64,000 bases of DNA from Deltaproteobacteria bacterium (GCA_005888095.1 VBKF01000089.1:101898-165897); one strand, 5' to 3'; counted from the first letter of the stretch, positions 1 to 9,006 are shown. Notes: generated by a model from the letters alone, not told the origin. Numbers and translations: made by a program.

Positions 1-1233
1 GTCTACCTCGATGCGACGGGCGTCACCCACCTCGTCGCCAGCGAGGCCGCGCTCGCGACGGCGCTCGTCGCTCGCGCGGCCCGCGTGGACCTCGCGGCCC
101 GCGTGGGTATCGGCGCCAGCATGACGGTGGCGCGGCTCGCGGCCGAGCACGGCGACGGGACGGAGGTGGTCTCCGCCGGCGTTGAGCGGGGGTTCCTCGC
201 CCGTCTGCCGCTCGCCTGCCTCGCCCCGGCGCCCGACATCGCGGCCACGCTCCAGCGCTGGGGCATTCACCGGCTCGGCGACCTCGCCCGCCTGCCCGTC
301 GCCGAGGTGGCCACCCGGCTCGGGCCGGCGGGGGCGGCGCTCATTCGGGCGGCGCGCGGCGAGGACGAGCGGCCGCTCGCGCCCGAGCCGCTGCCCGCCG
401 CGGTGGAGGAGGCGGTGGCGCTCGAGTACGCGCTCGACAGCCTCGAGCCGCTCCTCTTCGTGCTGCGCGGGCTGGTCGAGCGAGCGGTCGCCCGGCTCGG
501 CCTCGCCGGCATCGGCTGTGCGCGCGTCGCGCTCGCGCTCGGCCTCGACGACCGCGGCCGCGAAGCCCGCGCACTGCCCCTCGCCGCGCCGACGCGCGAC
601 GTGAAGGCGATCCTCGGCTGTCTCAGGGCGGAGCTCGAGGCGCACCCGCCGCGCGCCGCCATCGTGCACGTCGCGCTCACGGCCGTGCCCGAGGCGGTGC
701 GGGCGATGCAGATGGGCCTCTTCGTCCCGCCCGGACCCGCGCCCGAGCGACTGGCGACGACGCTCGCCCGGCTCTCGGCGCTCTGCGGGCCGGACCGCGT
801 CGGCGCGCCCGCCGTCGTCGACTCGCACCGCCCGGGCGCCGCCCGGACGGCGCCCTTCGCGCTCCCACCAGCGGAGCAGCCGGACCGCCCGCCGGCGGAC
901 AGCGTGTGCCGGCTGGTCGTCCGCGCGCTCAGGCCGCCGCGTCCGGTGGAGGTGTTCACCGAGCGCGGCGAGCCGGTCTTCGTACGCGGCGAGGGTCTCG
1001 GCGGGCGCGTGGTCGGCGCGGCCGGGCCGTGGCGGGTCGTCGCCGAATGGTGGAGCGAGGACGGGGTGGCGCGCGATTACTACGACCTGGAGCTCACCGA
1101 CGGCGGCGTCTACCGCTGCTACCGCGAGCACGGCGGCCCGCCGCCGCCCGCGGAGCGCCGCGGGTCACCCGCGGAGCGCGAAGCGCGGAGCGGGTCATTG
1201 GACCGCTGGTATCTCGATGGCGTCTACGACTGA
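1..1233 (+). CDS. imuB: ImuB-type Y-family DNA polymerase-like protein (5' partial)
   Basis: The open frame runs in from the left edge, so the N-terminal half is missing. The visible part reads like the palm/fingers end, helix-hairpin-helix region (LQRWGIHRLGDLARLP, typical of ImuB/DinB-family proteins) and C-terminal domain of ImuB. ImuB is a Y-family relative that usually lacks polymerase activity and acts as an adaptor linking the beta clamp to DnaE2 in SOS mutagenesis. The stop overlaps the start of dnaE2 by 17 bp, the usual imuB-dnaE2 arrangement, and imuA would be expected just upstream outside the window. The C-terminus carries a low-complexity stretch (PPPPAERRGSPAEREARSGS) encoded by palindromic DNA. 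Family assignment is strong; absence of catalytic residues cannot be judged because that region is off-window. Confidence 0.9.
   Translation, partial: VYLDATGVTHLVASEAALATALVARAARVDLAARVGIGASMTVARLAAEHGDGTEVVSAGVERGFLARLPLACLAPAPDIAATLQRWGIHRLGDLARLPVAEVATRLGPAGAALIRAARGEDERPLAPEPLPAAVEEAVALEYALDSLEPLLFVLRGLVERAVARLGLAGIGCARVALALGLDDRGREARALPLAAPTRDVKAILGCLRAELEAHPPRAAIVHVALTAVPEAVRAMQMGLFVPPGPAPERLATTLARLSALCGPDRVGAPAVVDSHRPGAARTAPFALPPAEQPDRPPADSVCRLVVRALRPPRPVEVFTERGEPVFVRGEGLGGRVVGAAGPWRVVAEWWSEDGVARDYYDLELTDGGVYRCYREHGGPPPPAERRGSPAEREARSGSLDRWYLDGVYD
1158..1174. repeat. Perfect palindrome inside the imuB C-terminus
   Basis: CCGCGGGT-C-ACCCGCGG is an 8-1-8 inverted repeat, embedded in GCGGAGCG-rich DNA (about 1150-1195) that codes for a low-complexity linker. 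It resembles a REP-type element captured in frame. I see it directly; its origin is inference. Confidence 0.45.
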
Positions 1234-4200
1234 CTACGTCGAGCTGCGCTGCCGGAGCGCCTTCAGCTTCCTCGCCGGCGCCTCGCTGCCCGAGGACCTG
1301 ATCGATCAGGCGGCGGCGCTCGGCTACGATGCGCTCGCGCTCGCGGACCGCGGCGGCGTCTACGGCGCGCCGCGCTTCTTCACGGCCGCGCGCCGCGCGG
1401 GCATCCGACCGCTGGTCGGGGCAGAGGTGCCGGTCGAGGGCGCTGGCCTTCTCTGGCTCCTCGTCGAGGACCGCGACGGCTACCGGAACCTCTGTCGGCT
1501 GATCACGGCGGGCGCGCTCGGGCGGCCGAAGGGCGAGGCGCGCGTCGGCTGGGAGCAGGTGGAAGCGCATGCGCGCGGCCTCCACTGCCTCGCCGGCGGG
1601 AGCGACGGGCCGCTCGCGGGGGCGGACGCCGCCGCCAACCTCGGGCGGCTGCGCGCCATCTTCGGCGAGCGCTTGGCCGTCGACGTCCACCGCCACCACG
1701 AGCGCGCGGGCGAGCGGCTCGCGCGCCGCCTCGCCGACCTCGCCGGGGCCCACGGCGTCCCGGTCGTCGCCACCAACGACGTCCGCCACGCCCGGCCCGC
1801 AGGCCGGGCGCTGCTCGACGTCCTCACCTGCATCCGGCTCGGCACGACGCTCGACGCGGCCGGCCGCCGGCTCCTCCAGAACGCCGAGCGCCACCTGAAA
1901 TCCCCCGCCGAGATGGCGGCGCTCTTCCACGACTCGCCCGACGCGATCCGCCAGAGCCGGCGCATCGCCGAGCGCTGCGCCTTCACGCTCGCCGATCTCG
2001 GCTACCGCTTCCCGGAGTTCCCGCTGCCGCCGGGCGAGACGCCGATGGGCCATCTCCGCGGGCTCACGTGCACGGGCGCCCGGGAGCGCTACCGGGCGAT
2101 CACGCCGCGCATCCGCCGCCAGCTCGAGCACGAGCTCGGCATGATCGAGCGGCTCGACCTCGCCGGCTACTTCCTGATCGTGTGGGACATCGTCCGCTTC
2201 GCCCGCGAGCGCGGCATCCTCTGCCAGGGACGCGGCTCGGCCGCCAACAGCGCCGTCTGCTACGCGCTCGGCATCACGGCGGTCGACCCGATCGGCATGG
2301 ACCTCCTCTTCGAGCGCTTCCTCTCCGAGGAGCGCGGCGAGTGGCCGGACATCGACCTCGACCTCCCGAGCGGGGACCGGCGAGAGGAGGTCATCCAGTA
2401 CGTCTACCGCCGCTACGGCGAGCGCGGCGCCGCCATGACGGCGACGGTCATCACCTACCGCACGCGGAGCGCGGTGCGCGAGGCGGGAAAGGCGCTCGGC
2501 CTCTCGCTCGAGCAGGTCGACCGCCTCGCCAAGCTGCTGCGCGCGCACGGCTGGAGCGACGAGCACGACGAGCTCGCCGCCCAGCTCCGGAACGGCGGCG
2601 TCGACCCGGAGTCGCCGCGCATCCCGCTGCTCGTCTCTCTCGTGCGGCAGATGCAGGGCCTGCCGCGGCACCTGGGGCAGCACACCGGCGGCATGGTGAT
2701 CGCCGCCGGCCGGCTCGACGAGGTCGTGCCGCTCGAGCCCGCCGCCATGCCGGGCCGGAACGTCGTCCAGTGGGACAAGGACGACTGCGCGGACCTCGGG
2801 CTCATCAAGGTCGACCTCCTCGGCCTCGGCATGCTCGCGGCGCTCGAGGAGGCGATCCCGCTGGTGCGCGCGCACGAGGGGGTGGAGGTCGACCTCGCCC
2901 ACCTCCCGCCCGACGACCCGCAGGTCTACGCGATGCTCCGGAAGGCCGACACGATCGGCGTCTTCCAGGTGGAGAGCCGCGCCCAGATGGCAACCCTGCC
3001 GCGCATGAAGCCCGAGCGCTTCTACGACCTGGTGGTCGAGGTGGCGATCATCCGCCCGGGACCGATCGTCGGGCAGATGGTGCACCCCTACCTCGCCCGT
3101 CGTGCGGGGCGGGAGCCCGTCCACTACGCCCACCCGGCGCTCGAGCCGATCCTCCGGCGCACCCTCGGCGTGCCGCTTTTCCAGGAGCAGCTCCTCCGCA
3201 TGGCGATGGCGGTCGCGGGCTTCACGGCGGGCGAGGCCGAGGAGCTCCGCCGGGCGATGGGCTTCAAGCGCTCCGAGGCGCGCATGCAGGCGATCGAGGC
3301 CAAGCTCCGCGCCGGCATGGACGCGCAGGGCATCAGCGGGCGCGTGCAGGACGAGATCGTCCAGCAGATCACGTCGTTCGCGCTCTACGGCTTCCCCGAG
3401 TCGCACTCGGCGAGCTTCGCGCTCATCGCCTACGCGTCGGCCTATCTCAAGGCGCATCACCCCGCGGCCTTCTTCTGCGCGCTGCTCGACGCGTGGCCGA
3501 TGGGCTTCTATCACCCAGCGACGCTGGTGAAGGACGGCCAGCGCCACGGCGTCGAGTTCCGGCCGATCGACGTCACACGGTCGGACTGGAGGTGCACCAT
3601 TGAAGACGGCGCGGTGCGCCTCGGGATGCGCTACGTGCTCGGGCTCGGCGAGGAGGCGGCGCGGCGGCTGGTGGCGGGGCGGCCGCTCGCGTCGGTGGCC
3701 GAGGCGGCGCAGCGAGGCTCGCTCCGCAAGGACGAGGTCGAGGCGCTCGCGCATGCCGGGGCGTTCGCCGCCTTCGGACTCACGCGGCGCGAAGCGCTCT
3801 GGCAGGCGGCGGCCGCCGAGCGCGACCCGGCGTCGCTCCTCGCCCGCGTGCGTCCGCCCGCGGCTGCGGCGCCGCTGCCGCCCATGACGCCCTTCGAGGA
3901 GACGGCGGCCGACTACGCGGCGACGCACCTGACGCCGGGACCGCACGTGATGGCGTACCTGCGCGACGGTCTGCGGGCGGCCGGCGTGCGCGCGGCGCGT
4001 GAGCTCGACGCCGTGCCGCACGGCGCCCCGGTGCGCGTCGCCGGCCACGTGATCGTCCGCCAGCGGCCGGGGACGGCGAAGGGCTTCTGCTTCCTCACGC
4101 TCGAGGACGAGACCGGGACGGCGAACGCCGTCGTGACGCCGCCGCGCTACGAGCGCTGGCGGGTCGTGCTCAACACCTCACCGCTCCTCGAGGTCGAGGG

Positions 4201-4300
4201 ACGGCTCGAGCGAGTGGACGGCGTCACGCACGTGCGGGCGGCGTCGTTCCGCCGGCTCGAGGTGCCGGCGGAGATGCCCGAAGGGCACGACTACTGGTGA
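1217..4300 (+). CDS. dnaE2: Error-prone DNA polymerase III alpha subunit DnaE2 (ImuC)
   Basis: A 1027-residue protein, the usual DnaE2 length and shorter than replicative DnaE. It opens with the PHP domain (YVELRCRSAFSFLAGASLPE), continues into the C-family polymerase core with the PDIDLDLPSG catalytic-aspartate motif, the thumb/fingers segment around GMVIAAGRLDEVVPLEP, and a C-terminal OB-fold (VAGHVIVRQRPGTAKGFCF). It performs translesion synthesis and damage-induced mutagenesis together with ImuB. The ATG at 1217 lies inside the end of imuB, so translation is probably coupled. No LexA box can be expected here because the operon promoter is upstream of the window. Confidence 0.96.
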   Translation: MASTTDYVELRCRSAFSFLAGASLPEDLIDQAAALGYDALALADRGGVYGAPRFFTAARRAGIRPLVGAEVPVEGAGLLWLLVEDRDGYRNLCRLITAGALGRPKGEARVGWEQVEAHARGLHCLAGGSDGPLAGADAAANLGRLRAIFGERLAVDVHRHHERAGERLARRLADLAGAHGVPVVATNDVRHARPAGRALLDVLTCIRLGTTLDAAGRRLLQNAERHLKSPAEMAALFHDSPDAIRQSRRIAERCAFTLADLGYRFPEFPLPPGETPMGHLRGLTCTGARERYRAITPRIRRQLEHELGMIERLDLAGYFLIVWDIVRFARERGILCQGRGSAANSAVCYALGITAVDPIGMDLLFERFLSEERGEWPDIDLDLPSGDRREEVIQYVYRRYGERGAAMTATVITYRTRSAVREAGKALGLSLEQVDRLAKLLRAHGWSDEHDELAAQLRNGGVDPESPRIPLLVSLVRQMQGLPRHLGQHTGGMVIAAGRLDEVVPLEPAAMPGRNVVQWDKDDCADLGLIKVDLLGLGMLAALEEAIPLVRAHEGVEVDLAHLPPDDPQVYAMLRKADTIGVFQVESRAQMATLPRMKPERFYDLVVEVAIIRPGPIVGQMVHPYLARRAGREPVHYAHPALEPILRRTLGVPLFQEQLLRMAMAVAGFTAGEAEELRRAMGFKRSEARMQAIEAKLRAGMDAQGISGRVQDEIVQQITSFALYGFPESHSASFALIAYASAYLKAHHPAAFFCALLDAWPMGFYHPATLVKDGQRHGVEFRPIDVTRSDWRCTIEDGAVRLGMRYVLGLGEEAARRLVAGRPLASVAEAAQRGSLRKDEVEALAHAGAFAAFGLTRREALWQAAAAERDPASLLARVRPPAAAAPLPPMTPFEETAADYAATHLTPGPHVMAYLRDGLRAAGVRAARELDAVPHGAPVRVAGHVIVRQRPGTAKGFCFLTLEDETGTANAVVTPPRYERWRVVLNTSPLLEVEGRLERVDGVTHVRAASFRRLEVPAEMPEGHDYW

Positions 4301-4305
4301 GGTGC

Positions 4306-4791
4306 TCAGAAGTGGCAGCACAGGACGTCAGCCGCCGGGAACATGTCACCCGTTGCCCCGCAGGCATGAACGAGGCCGGTCTTGGTGTCGTTCAGAAACT
4401 CGGCGACGCAGAACATCATCAGGTCGGCGCAGACGCTGTCCCCGCTCGCCGTCGACAGCGCGGGGAGCTTCGCCTTCAAGCAGACGAATGGTTGCGCCGG
4501 GCCCGAAACGGCCGGGTCGCCCGGCGGTCCGGGGTCGCCTTGGGGTCCGGGGTCGCCTTGGGGCCCAGGGTCGCCCGCCAGTCCGGGATCGCCCGGAGGC
4601 CCCGGGTCGCCCGGTGGCCCCTGCAACCCCAGCTCCACGGGGTCGACCTGCATCTCACGGCTGGTGCACGTCTCGCGCACCTTCAAGGTCCCCGCACCGG
4701 TCCGCCCGGTACACAGGACCATCGCGCCCGCCGGCGAGCAGAGCCCTGCCAGGAGGCCCGCCGTCACGAGTCGAAGCGTCAAGCCGGTCAT
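4306..4791 (-). CDS. Secreted collagen-like protein
   Basis: 161 residues if started at the ATG at 4791, which has a GAGGAG ribosome site about 8 nt upstream and gives a good signal peptide ([18 protein letters not shown]). After a short Cys-containing segment come 13 Gly-X-Y triplets dominated by GDP, GPP and GPQ, then a 70-residue C-terminal domain with five cysteines. Gly-X-Y runs fold as a collagen triple helix, so the protein is probably a trimeric extracellular or surface stalk. It lies convergent to dnaE2 with 5 bp between stops, and 139 bp beyond the end of the HDOD gene. A longer reading frame upstream to 4929 exists but would hide the signal peptide. Function unknown. Confidence 0.75.
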   Translation of the reverse strand: MTGLTLRLVTAGLLAGLCSPAGAMVLCTGRTGAGTLKVRETCTSREMQVDPVELGLQGPPGDPGPPGDPGLAGDPGPQGDPGPQGDPGPPGDPAVSGPAQPFVCLKAKLPALSTASGDSVCADLMMFCVAEFLNDTKTGLVHACGATGDMFPAADVLCCHF

Positions 4792-4930
4792 CGTGCAACT
4801 CTCCTCGTCGTCATCGACGGTCGTACGGTAGCCACGAACGTGCCGGCCAGAGACGCCCGCGTGGCGGGGAGTCACCGGCTGCCGTGTGCCAGATCTGACA
4901 CGCCCTGGCACGGTCGCCGAGCTCGCCATC

Positions 4931-5773
4931 TCAACCGCGCAGGCCGGAGGCCGTTCGCGTCCCGTCTTCGCCGAGCCGAGCGAGCGTGGCCTCCCAGACC
5001 TCTCGGGTGAGGCCCTGCGCGCTCGTCAGCTCGAGCAGCTCGCGCGCCCGCGGGCCGATTTCGCCGCTGGCCAGGTCGCTGCACGCCACGAGCCGGTCCG
5101 TGACCGCGAGGATCGCCGGCCCGGCAAGCCGCCGTGCCTCGTCGTGGTGGAGGCGGACGCCTTCGACGATTCCGGGCGGCAGCGCCCACGCGTCCAGCAT
5201 CCAGGCGCCCACCTCGGGATGCCCCACGCCGAAGGCCTCGCGCTCCACGGCGTCCATGTCCTCCGTCTCCGCCACTCCGCCGACGACCTTCCAGTACTCG
5301 TCGCGGAAGCGCACGGCCAGGGCCAGGCGCCCGACGTCGAGCAGCAGGCCGGCCGTGAAGGCCTCGTCCGGATCGCCCGCCTGCAGCCGAACGGTGAGCT
5401 CCCTGGCCGCCACCGCGCAGGCGACCGAGTGCGTCCACAGCTCCTCCAAGCGGGGACGCGCGACGCCGCTACCGAGCGCGTCCCAGACCTTCACGCCCAG
5501 CGTGAGGTTCCGCACGGTGGTGAAGCCGAGCAGGACGACCGCGCGCGGGATGGTCGCGACGCGGCGGCTCTGGCCGAAGCAGGCGCTGTTGGCGAGCCGG
5601 AGCAACTTGCCGGTCAGCGCCTGGTCCCTCTCGATGACCGCGATCAAGTCGTTGGTGTTCGCGTCGACCCCGTCGCAGAGCTGGAGGATCCTGGCAAGGA
5701 CGGGGGGGATCGTCGGCAGGTTCCTGCGCGCGATCACCTCCGCCCGAAGCTGCCGCACCTCCTGCTCCGTCAT
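4931..5773 (-). CDS. HDOD domain signalling protein
   Basis: 280 residues. The N-terminal half fits an HDOD domain: [17 protein letters not shown], then [20 protein letters not shown] and the ACFG...[18 protein letters not shown] segment. HDOD proteins are catalytically inactive HD-domain relatives used as signalling scaffolds. The start codon overlaps the stop of the upstream AAA ATPase by 4 bp (ATGA), so the two are translationally coupled and probably act together. No receiver, GGDEF or EAL domain is attached. The family call is firm; the pathway is not known. Confidence 0.88.
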   Translation of the reverse strand: MTEQEVRQLRAEVIARRNLPTIPPVLARILQLCDGVDANTNDLIAVIERDQALTGKLLRLANSACFGQSRRVATIPRAVVLLGFTTVRNLTLGVKVWDALGSGVARPRLEELWTHSVACAVAARELTVRLQAGDPDEAFTAGLLLDVGRLALAVRFRDEYWKVVGGVAETEDMDAVEREAFGVGHPEVGAWMLDAWALPPGIVEGVRLHHDEARRLAGPAILAVTDRLVACSDLASGEIGPRARELLELTSAQGLTREVWEATLARLGEDGTRTASGLRG

Positions 5774-6654
5774 CGCCCTTGCGCACTTTCTCCGGCCTTC
5801 AGAGCAACCCGGTCGACGTGCGCGAGCTCCACCGACCGCCCCGAATGCATTGCCTCGCGAGCCGCCAAGAGGCCGAGCAAGTGCGCGTAATAGGGCAACC
5901 CTGCCGCGAGGTCGGCGATCCGCTCGACGGCATCGTTGCTGATCGTCATGTCCGCCCTCCGCACGCCGAAACGGACGATCGCCGCAAGCTCCGCGGGCGA
6001 CATCCTGGGGACACGGATCGGCATCAATGCGCGGTCGATGGATCGGTGCTCACCGAGCAGCTCGCCGGTATTCTCCGCCACACCGACGACGATGATGGTC
6101 ACGAGGACGAGATGGTCGGAAAGCGACTTGATCGTGTCGGCAAAGAGCATCTTCGTCCGGGCGTCCTCGAGGCGGTCGAACTCATCGAGGACGAGGAGGA
6201 TCGGCGCTGCGCGGCTGAGAACCTGGAGCGCCTGCCGTACCACGTCGACCGTGAGGTGGCCCGCGCCGAGCAGCGAAGCGGCCCGCTCGGTCGCCTCGTC
6301 CAGGAGATCCCGGATACCGACCGCCGGCGGCAGGGCGCGCGTGAGTTGCACCTCCCGCAGGACCTTTTGCCAGATCGACAGGAAATGGTCGGTGCCATCG
6401 CAGTTCACTCGCAGGGGAAGGGTCCGGTTGTCGATGAGGTCACCACTCGCAACGACGGCCAGGGAGGTCTTTCCGACGCCCCGTTCGCCGTACAGGAGGG
6501 CATGCTGTCCACGCTGAGCAACGACGTCGGCGATCTGCGCCAGGTGCTCGGCTCGCCCGGCAAACGACTCCCGGTGCGCGATGGGCGCCGCAGGGCTGAA
6601 GGCCTCCCGAACTCGTTCGACGAGCGGCATGCCCCGTTCAAGGTCATGGGCCAT
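5770..6654 (-). CDS. AAA/Orc1-Cdc6-like ATPase
   Basis: 294 residues. Walker A is GERGVGKTS at about residues 56-64 and Walker B is ILLVLDEFD at 152-160; a sensor-like stretch (LVTIIVVGVAENT) and a C-terminal helical lid follow. This layout matches small Orc1/Cdc6-like or STAND-type P-loop ATPases that bind ATP to switch partner proteins. The gene is coupled to the downstream HDOD gene by a 4-bp overlap, and a small ORF overlaps its 5' end by 11 bp, giving a three-gene unit. What it acts on cannot be read from sequence. Confidence 0.82.
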   Translation of the reverse strand: MAHDLERGMPLVERVREAFSPAAPIAHRESFAGRAEHLAQIADVVAQRGQHALLYGERGVGKTSLAVVASGDLIDNRTLPLRVNCDGTDHFLSIWQKVLREVQLTRALPPAVGIRDLLDEATERAASLLGAGHLTVDVVRQALQVLSRAAPILLVLDEFDRLEDARTKMLFADTIKSLSDHLVLVTIIVVGVAENTGELLGEHRSIDRALMPIRVPRMSPAELAAIVRFGVRRADMTISNDAVERIADLAAGLPYYAHLLGLLAAREAMHSGRSVELAHVDRVALKAGESAQGR

Positions 6655-6823
6655 CGTGAAGCTCCCGGACTGCCTTCGCCCGTGTCCCGCCTCCGTTCAC
6701 CGCTTGCAGCGCGTCGAGGATCGCTGACGCGGCCACGAAGTGGAGCGCGGCCATGGTGAAGAGCGCGATGACGCGAGCCATGCCTGACAGCTTCGCCAGT
6801 TGCTGACCTCGGTGTCGCCACAT
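6644..6823 (-). CDS. Small hypothetical protein with one hydrophobic segment
   Basis: 59 residues from the ATG at 6823. The middle (VIALFTMAALHFVAASAIL) is a hydrophobic helix of about 20 residues, followed by a short basic tail. Its stop overlaps the start of the AAA ATPase by 11 bp, which suggests coupled expression. There is no clear ribosome-binding site, so it could be a chance ORF in the leader of the ATPase gene. No family recognised. Confidence 0.35.
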   Translation of the reverse strand: MWRHRGQQLAKLSGMARVIALFTMAALHFVAASAILDALQAVNGGGTRAKAVRELHDGP

Positions 6824-7224
6824 GGTGGAACTGTTTAGCAACGGCGATGCCAGGTAGGTGTCAGCACGCTTTCCGCACCGCCCGAGCGTCATCACCACGT
6901 CGCGGAAGGGAGGCTCGCCCGGCAGGTGCCGCACCGGACGTTCAAGCACCGCACACGACCTCGGTCATGGTCGCCTCGCCGGACAGGGGCGTACGGCATC
7001 TGCATGCTAGCTTTCATCGAGACATTGTCGGTCGTCATCATTGCGACACCCGCCTCGAGACTTCCGCAGACGGGCGGGAGGATACGTCTGCTCCGGCGAT
7101 GCCTGGCGTGGGGGTACGAGACGTCGGTCGCGGCGAGAACGGTCCTGGGCCGGACGCGCACGCGGCTGACGCGGCGGTCACCCGGCCGGTCCCTGATGGC
7201 GACCGACCGGGCTGTCAACGCGCC
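6824..7224. other. Intergenic region, about 400 bp
   Basis: Lies between the 5' end of the AAA/HDOD unit and the 3' end of the TadG-like gene. It must hold the promoter for the AAA/HDOD operon, but I see no convincing -35/-10 pair. Short overlapping frames on both strands show no recognisable product. Confidence 0.4.
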
Positions 7225-7240
7225 GCCGCGGGGCCGCGGC
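7225..7240 (-). terminator. Possible terminator hairpin after the TadG-like gene
   Basis: GCCGCGG-GG-CCGCGGC is a perfect 7-bp stem with a 2-nt loop, beginning 10 nt past the stop codon. There is no T-tract, so it is either a Rho-assisted or stalling hairpin or chance in GC-rich DNA. Confidence 0.35.
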
Positions 7241-7249
7241 CGCAAGCGC

Positions 7250-8293
7250 TCAGTTCACGAGGAAGGACCGGCAGTCGGTGCCGAAGCACTCGGCGATCGT
7301 GTTCGGATCGGTCGAGCCGGTATTGTTGGGGACGACGGTGGTGTCGATGAACTTGGGATCGGAGGTGTCCTGGACGAAGTCCACCCTCAGGGTGGTGAAC
7401 CCGACGACGGTGCCCCGCGCGATGCCGGGGTCGAAGATACACACGGGGATGAGAATGCGGGTGCCCGGGGGATAGTCGGCCTTCATGGCGTGATAGTCCG
7501 CGGTCTGGTTGGCGTTCGTGATGTTGATGACGTCGCCGACCTTGAGCTGGGGGATGGTCGACGGGTCGGTCTCGAAGCTCTTGACGGCCGAGGCGTTCGT
7601 GGCCCCGAAGAACCCGGTCCAGGCCATGTCGGTGAGGTTCTTCGTCGAGAGGTAGAGGTCGTCCGGCGGCAGGAACCCCTTGGCCTTGCCGGTGAAGACG
7701 TCCCGGTTGACCGCCACCGGGGCCGTGGGCTTCTGCTTGCTGGTCGCGCCGATGACCGACATCGCGGTGCGGACGGTGTCGAACGACGTCGCCCCGAACA
7801 CCGCGGCGAAGGCCAGCGGGAGCGCGCGCGCCGCCTGCGAGAGGCGCGCGTTCACCTGCACGGCGTTCACGGTGCTGATGTCGACGGGGGTCGGCGCCAG
7901 GGTGAACGTGGATGTGGTGAAGTCGTAGGTACCGAGGACGACGTCGCCGCCCGCCGCATTGCTCGAGTTGTGCTTGAGCTTGACGCCGTTGCCGCCCTGG
8001 GCGTTCTTGTCGAGCGAGGGGAGCGGGTTGGCGGCGGCCAGGTCCAGGGCGGCCTTGCGGACCGAGCTCGCCGAGGGGCTCGCGGCCGTGAGGGCCTGCG
8101 CCCCCGCCAGGGCGGCCGCGTCCACGGCGTGGCCCAGCTCCTGGCGGACGTTGATCATGTTGCTGATGTCGAAGGAAAGCGAGGCGGCCGCCAGCAGGAC
8201 GAGGAGGAAGACGGTGGCCAGGACGACAGCGTATCCGGACTCGGACCTCCGGTGCCGCCTCCCTGGCGATCTCTGCGCGCGCAGCGTGCTCAT
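7250..8293 (-). CDS. TadG-like pilus-assembly protein with a duplicated C-terminal domain
   Basis: 347 residues. The N-terminus has a basic stretch, a transmembrane helix at about 20-42 (YAVVLATVFLLVLLAAASLS), then ELGHAVDAAALAGAQAL, the hallmark of TadG/TadE-type proteins of Flp pili. From about residue 189 comes a domain (TAPVAVNRDVFTGKAKGFLP) that is also found alone, behind signal peptides, in the genes at 9007 and 10157. The ATG at 8293 is used because the frame upstream only overlaps the Cys-rich gene. It follows that gene by 29 bp. A role in an extracytoplasmic pilus or surface structure is inferred; no Tad ATPase or secretin gene is visible here. Confidence 0.75.
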   Translation of the reverse strand: MSTLRAQRSPGRRHRRSESGYAVVLATVFLLVLLAAASLSFDISNMINVRQELGHAVDAAALAGAQALTAASPSASSVRKAALDLAAANPLPSLDKNAQGGNGVKLKHNSSNAAGGDVVLGTYDFTTSTFTLAPTPVDISTVNAVQVNARLSQAARALPLAFAAVFGATSFDTVRTAMSVIGATSKQKPTAPVAVNRDVFTGKAKGFLPPDDLYLSTKNLTDMAWTGFFGATNASAVKSFETDPSTIPQLKVGDVINITNANQTADYHAMKADYPPGTRILIPVCIFDPGIARGTVVGFTTLRVDFVQDTSDPKFIDTTVVPNNTGSTDPNTIAECFGTDCRSFLVN

Positions 8294-8322
8294 GGCATCT
8301 CCGTCTTCAGCGGCGACCGTCG

Positions 8323-8826
8323 TCACCAGGTGCAGGGGTTGTAGTAGCAGCTGCCCGTGCCGCGGTTCTCGGCCCACTTGCGGAGGACGGTGAAGTTGCA
8401 GTTCGTAGGCGCCATCACCGCGCAGCTGCCCATCGACCCATAGACGAGCTTGCTCCACGTGCAGCAGAGGATGTTCGTGGTCCCGCACGTCGACTTCTGC
8501 GCGTGCGAGAGGACGTTGGTCTTCTGCGTCTTCGTGAGGGTGTGGGCGAGATAGAGCTGGTTGGCCAGGTTGGTCACGCAGTTGACGTAGGCCGTGTGGT
8601 TGGCCCAGGCCCCGCCGGAAGCCGGCCCCTCGCACGGGCACAGGCTACAGCCCGAGGTGCTGACGAGCTCCAGGGCAGGCGTGGTCGGGCACAGGTCGAA
8701 GGCGTCGAGGACGCCGTCACAGCCGGCGTCGCCGGAACACGCCCCGAATGCCGGGGCGGCGGCCGTGAGGGTCAGGGCGCCGACGATGACGAGGCACCAG
8801 GCGGACAGGCTTCTGAAACGGGTCAT
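8323..8826 (-). CDS. Secreted Cys-rich protein, copy A
   Basis: 167 residues with a clear signal peptide (LVIVGALTLTAAAPAFG). The mature start resembles a calcium-binding TSP3-like turn (CDGVLDAFDLCPTTP), followed by a Cys-rich body (CSLCPCEG, STCGTTNILCCTWSK) ending CYYNPCTW. It has roughly a dozen cysteines, implying an extracytoplasmic, disulphide-bonded protein. A paralogue at 9597 differs at only about five residues. An AGGAAAT ribosome site precedes the ATG. No characterised family recognised; its constant pairing with TadG-C-type proteins suggests a joint role. Confidence 0.8.
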   Translation of the reverse strand: MTRFRSLSAWCLVIVGALTLTAAAPAFGACSGDAGCDGVLDAFDLCPTTPALELVSTSGCSLCPCEGPASGGAWANHTAYVNCVTNLANQLYLAHTLTKTQKTNVLSHAQKSTCGTTNILCCTWSKLVYGSMGSCAVMAPTNCNFTVLRKWAENRGTGSCYYNPCTW

Positions 8827-8842
8827 GGTCTATTTCCTTTCT

Positions 8843-8874
8843 GCGGAAGGATCACTGGCGAGTGTCGCTTCCGC
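8843..8874 (-). promoter_or_regulatory. Conserved leader hairpin, copy A
   Basis: GCGGAAG / CTTCCGC inverted repeat (7 bp stem, 18-nt loop) in the 5' leader about 17 nt before the start codon. The same stem with a shorter loop precedes copy B. It could be a translational control or RNA-stability element. Confidence 0.45.
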
Positions 8875-9006
8875 CAAACGCGAGAGGGACGTAGCAGGCC
8901 TCGTGCCGCCGAAAGCCCGCCTAGCGGCGCGGCCGAGCCCGCTCGGGAGTGCCATTGTGTGCCACGGGCGGCACGCAGCGAGTCATTCGTGCTCTCCATG
9001 CCCCGC

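Noticed and set aside
1094..4048. 984-residue reverse frame over dnaE2
   Set aside because: Rich in Arg, Ala, His and Asp with no domain; a shadow of dnaE2.
4297..5010. Forward frames opposite the collagen-like gene, with a [13 protein letters not shown] repeat
   Set aside because: Antisense of Gly-X-Y DNA also looks repetitive; only the reverse frame has a signal peptide and ribosome site.
6892..7245. 117-residue reverse frame in the intergenic region, containing several Met and a VRCGTC motif
   Set aside because: No ribosome site, Arg-rich start and no recognisable fold; too weak to call.
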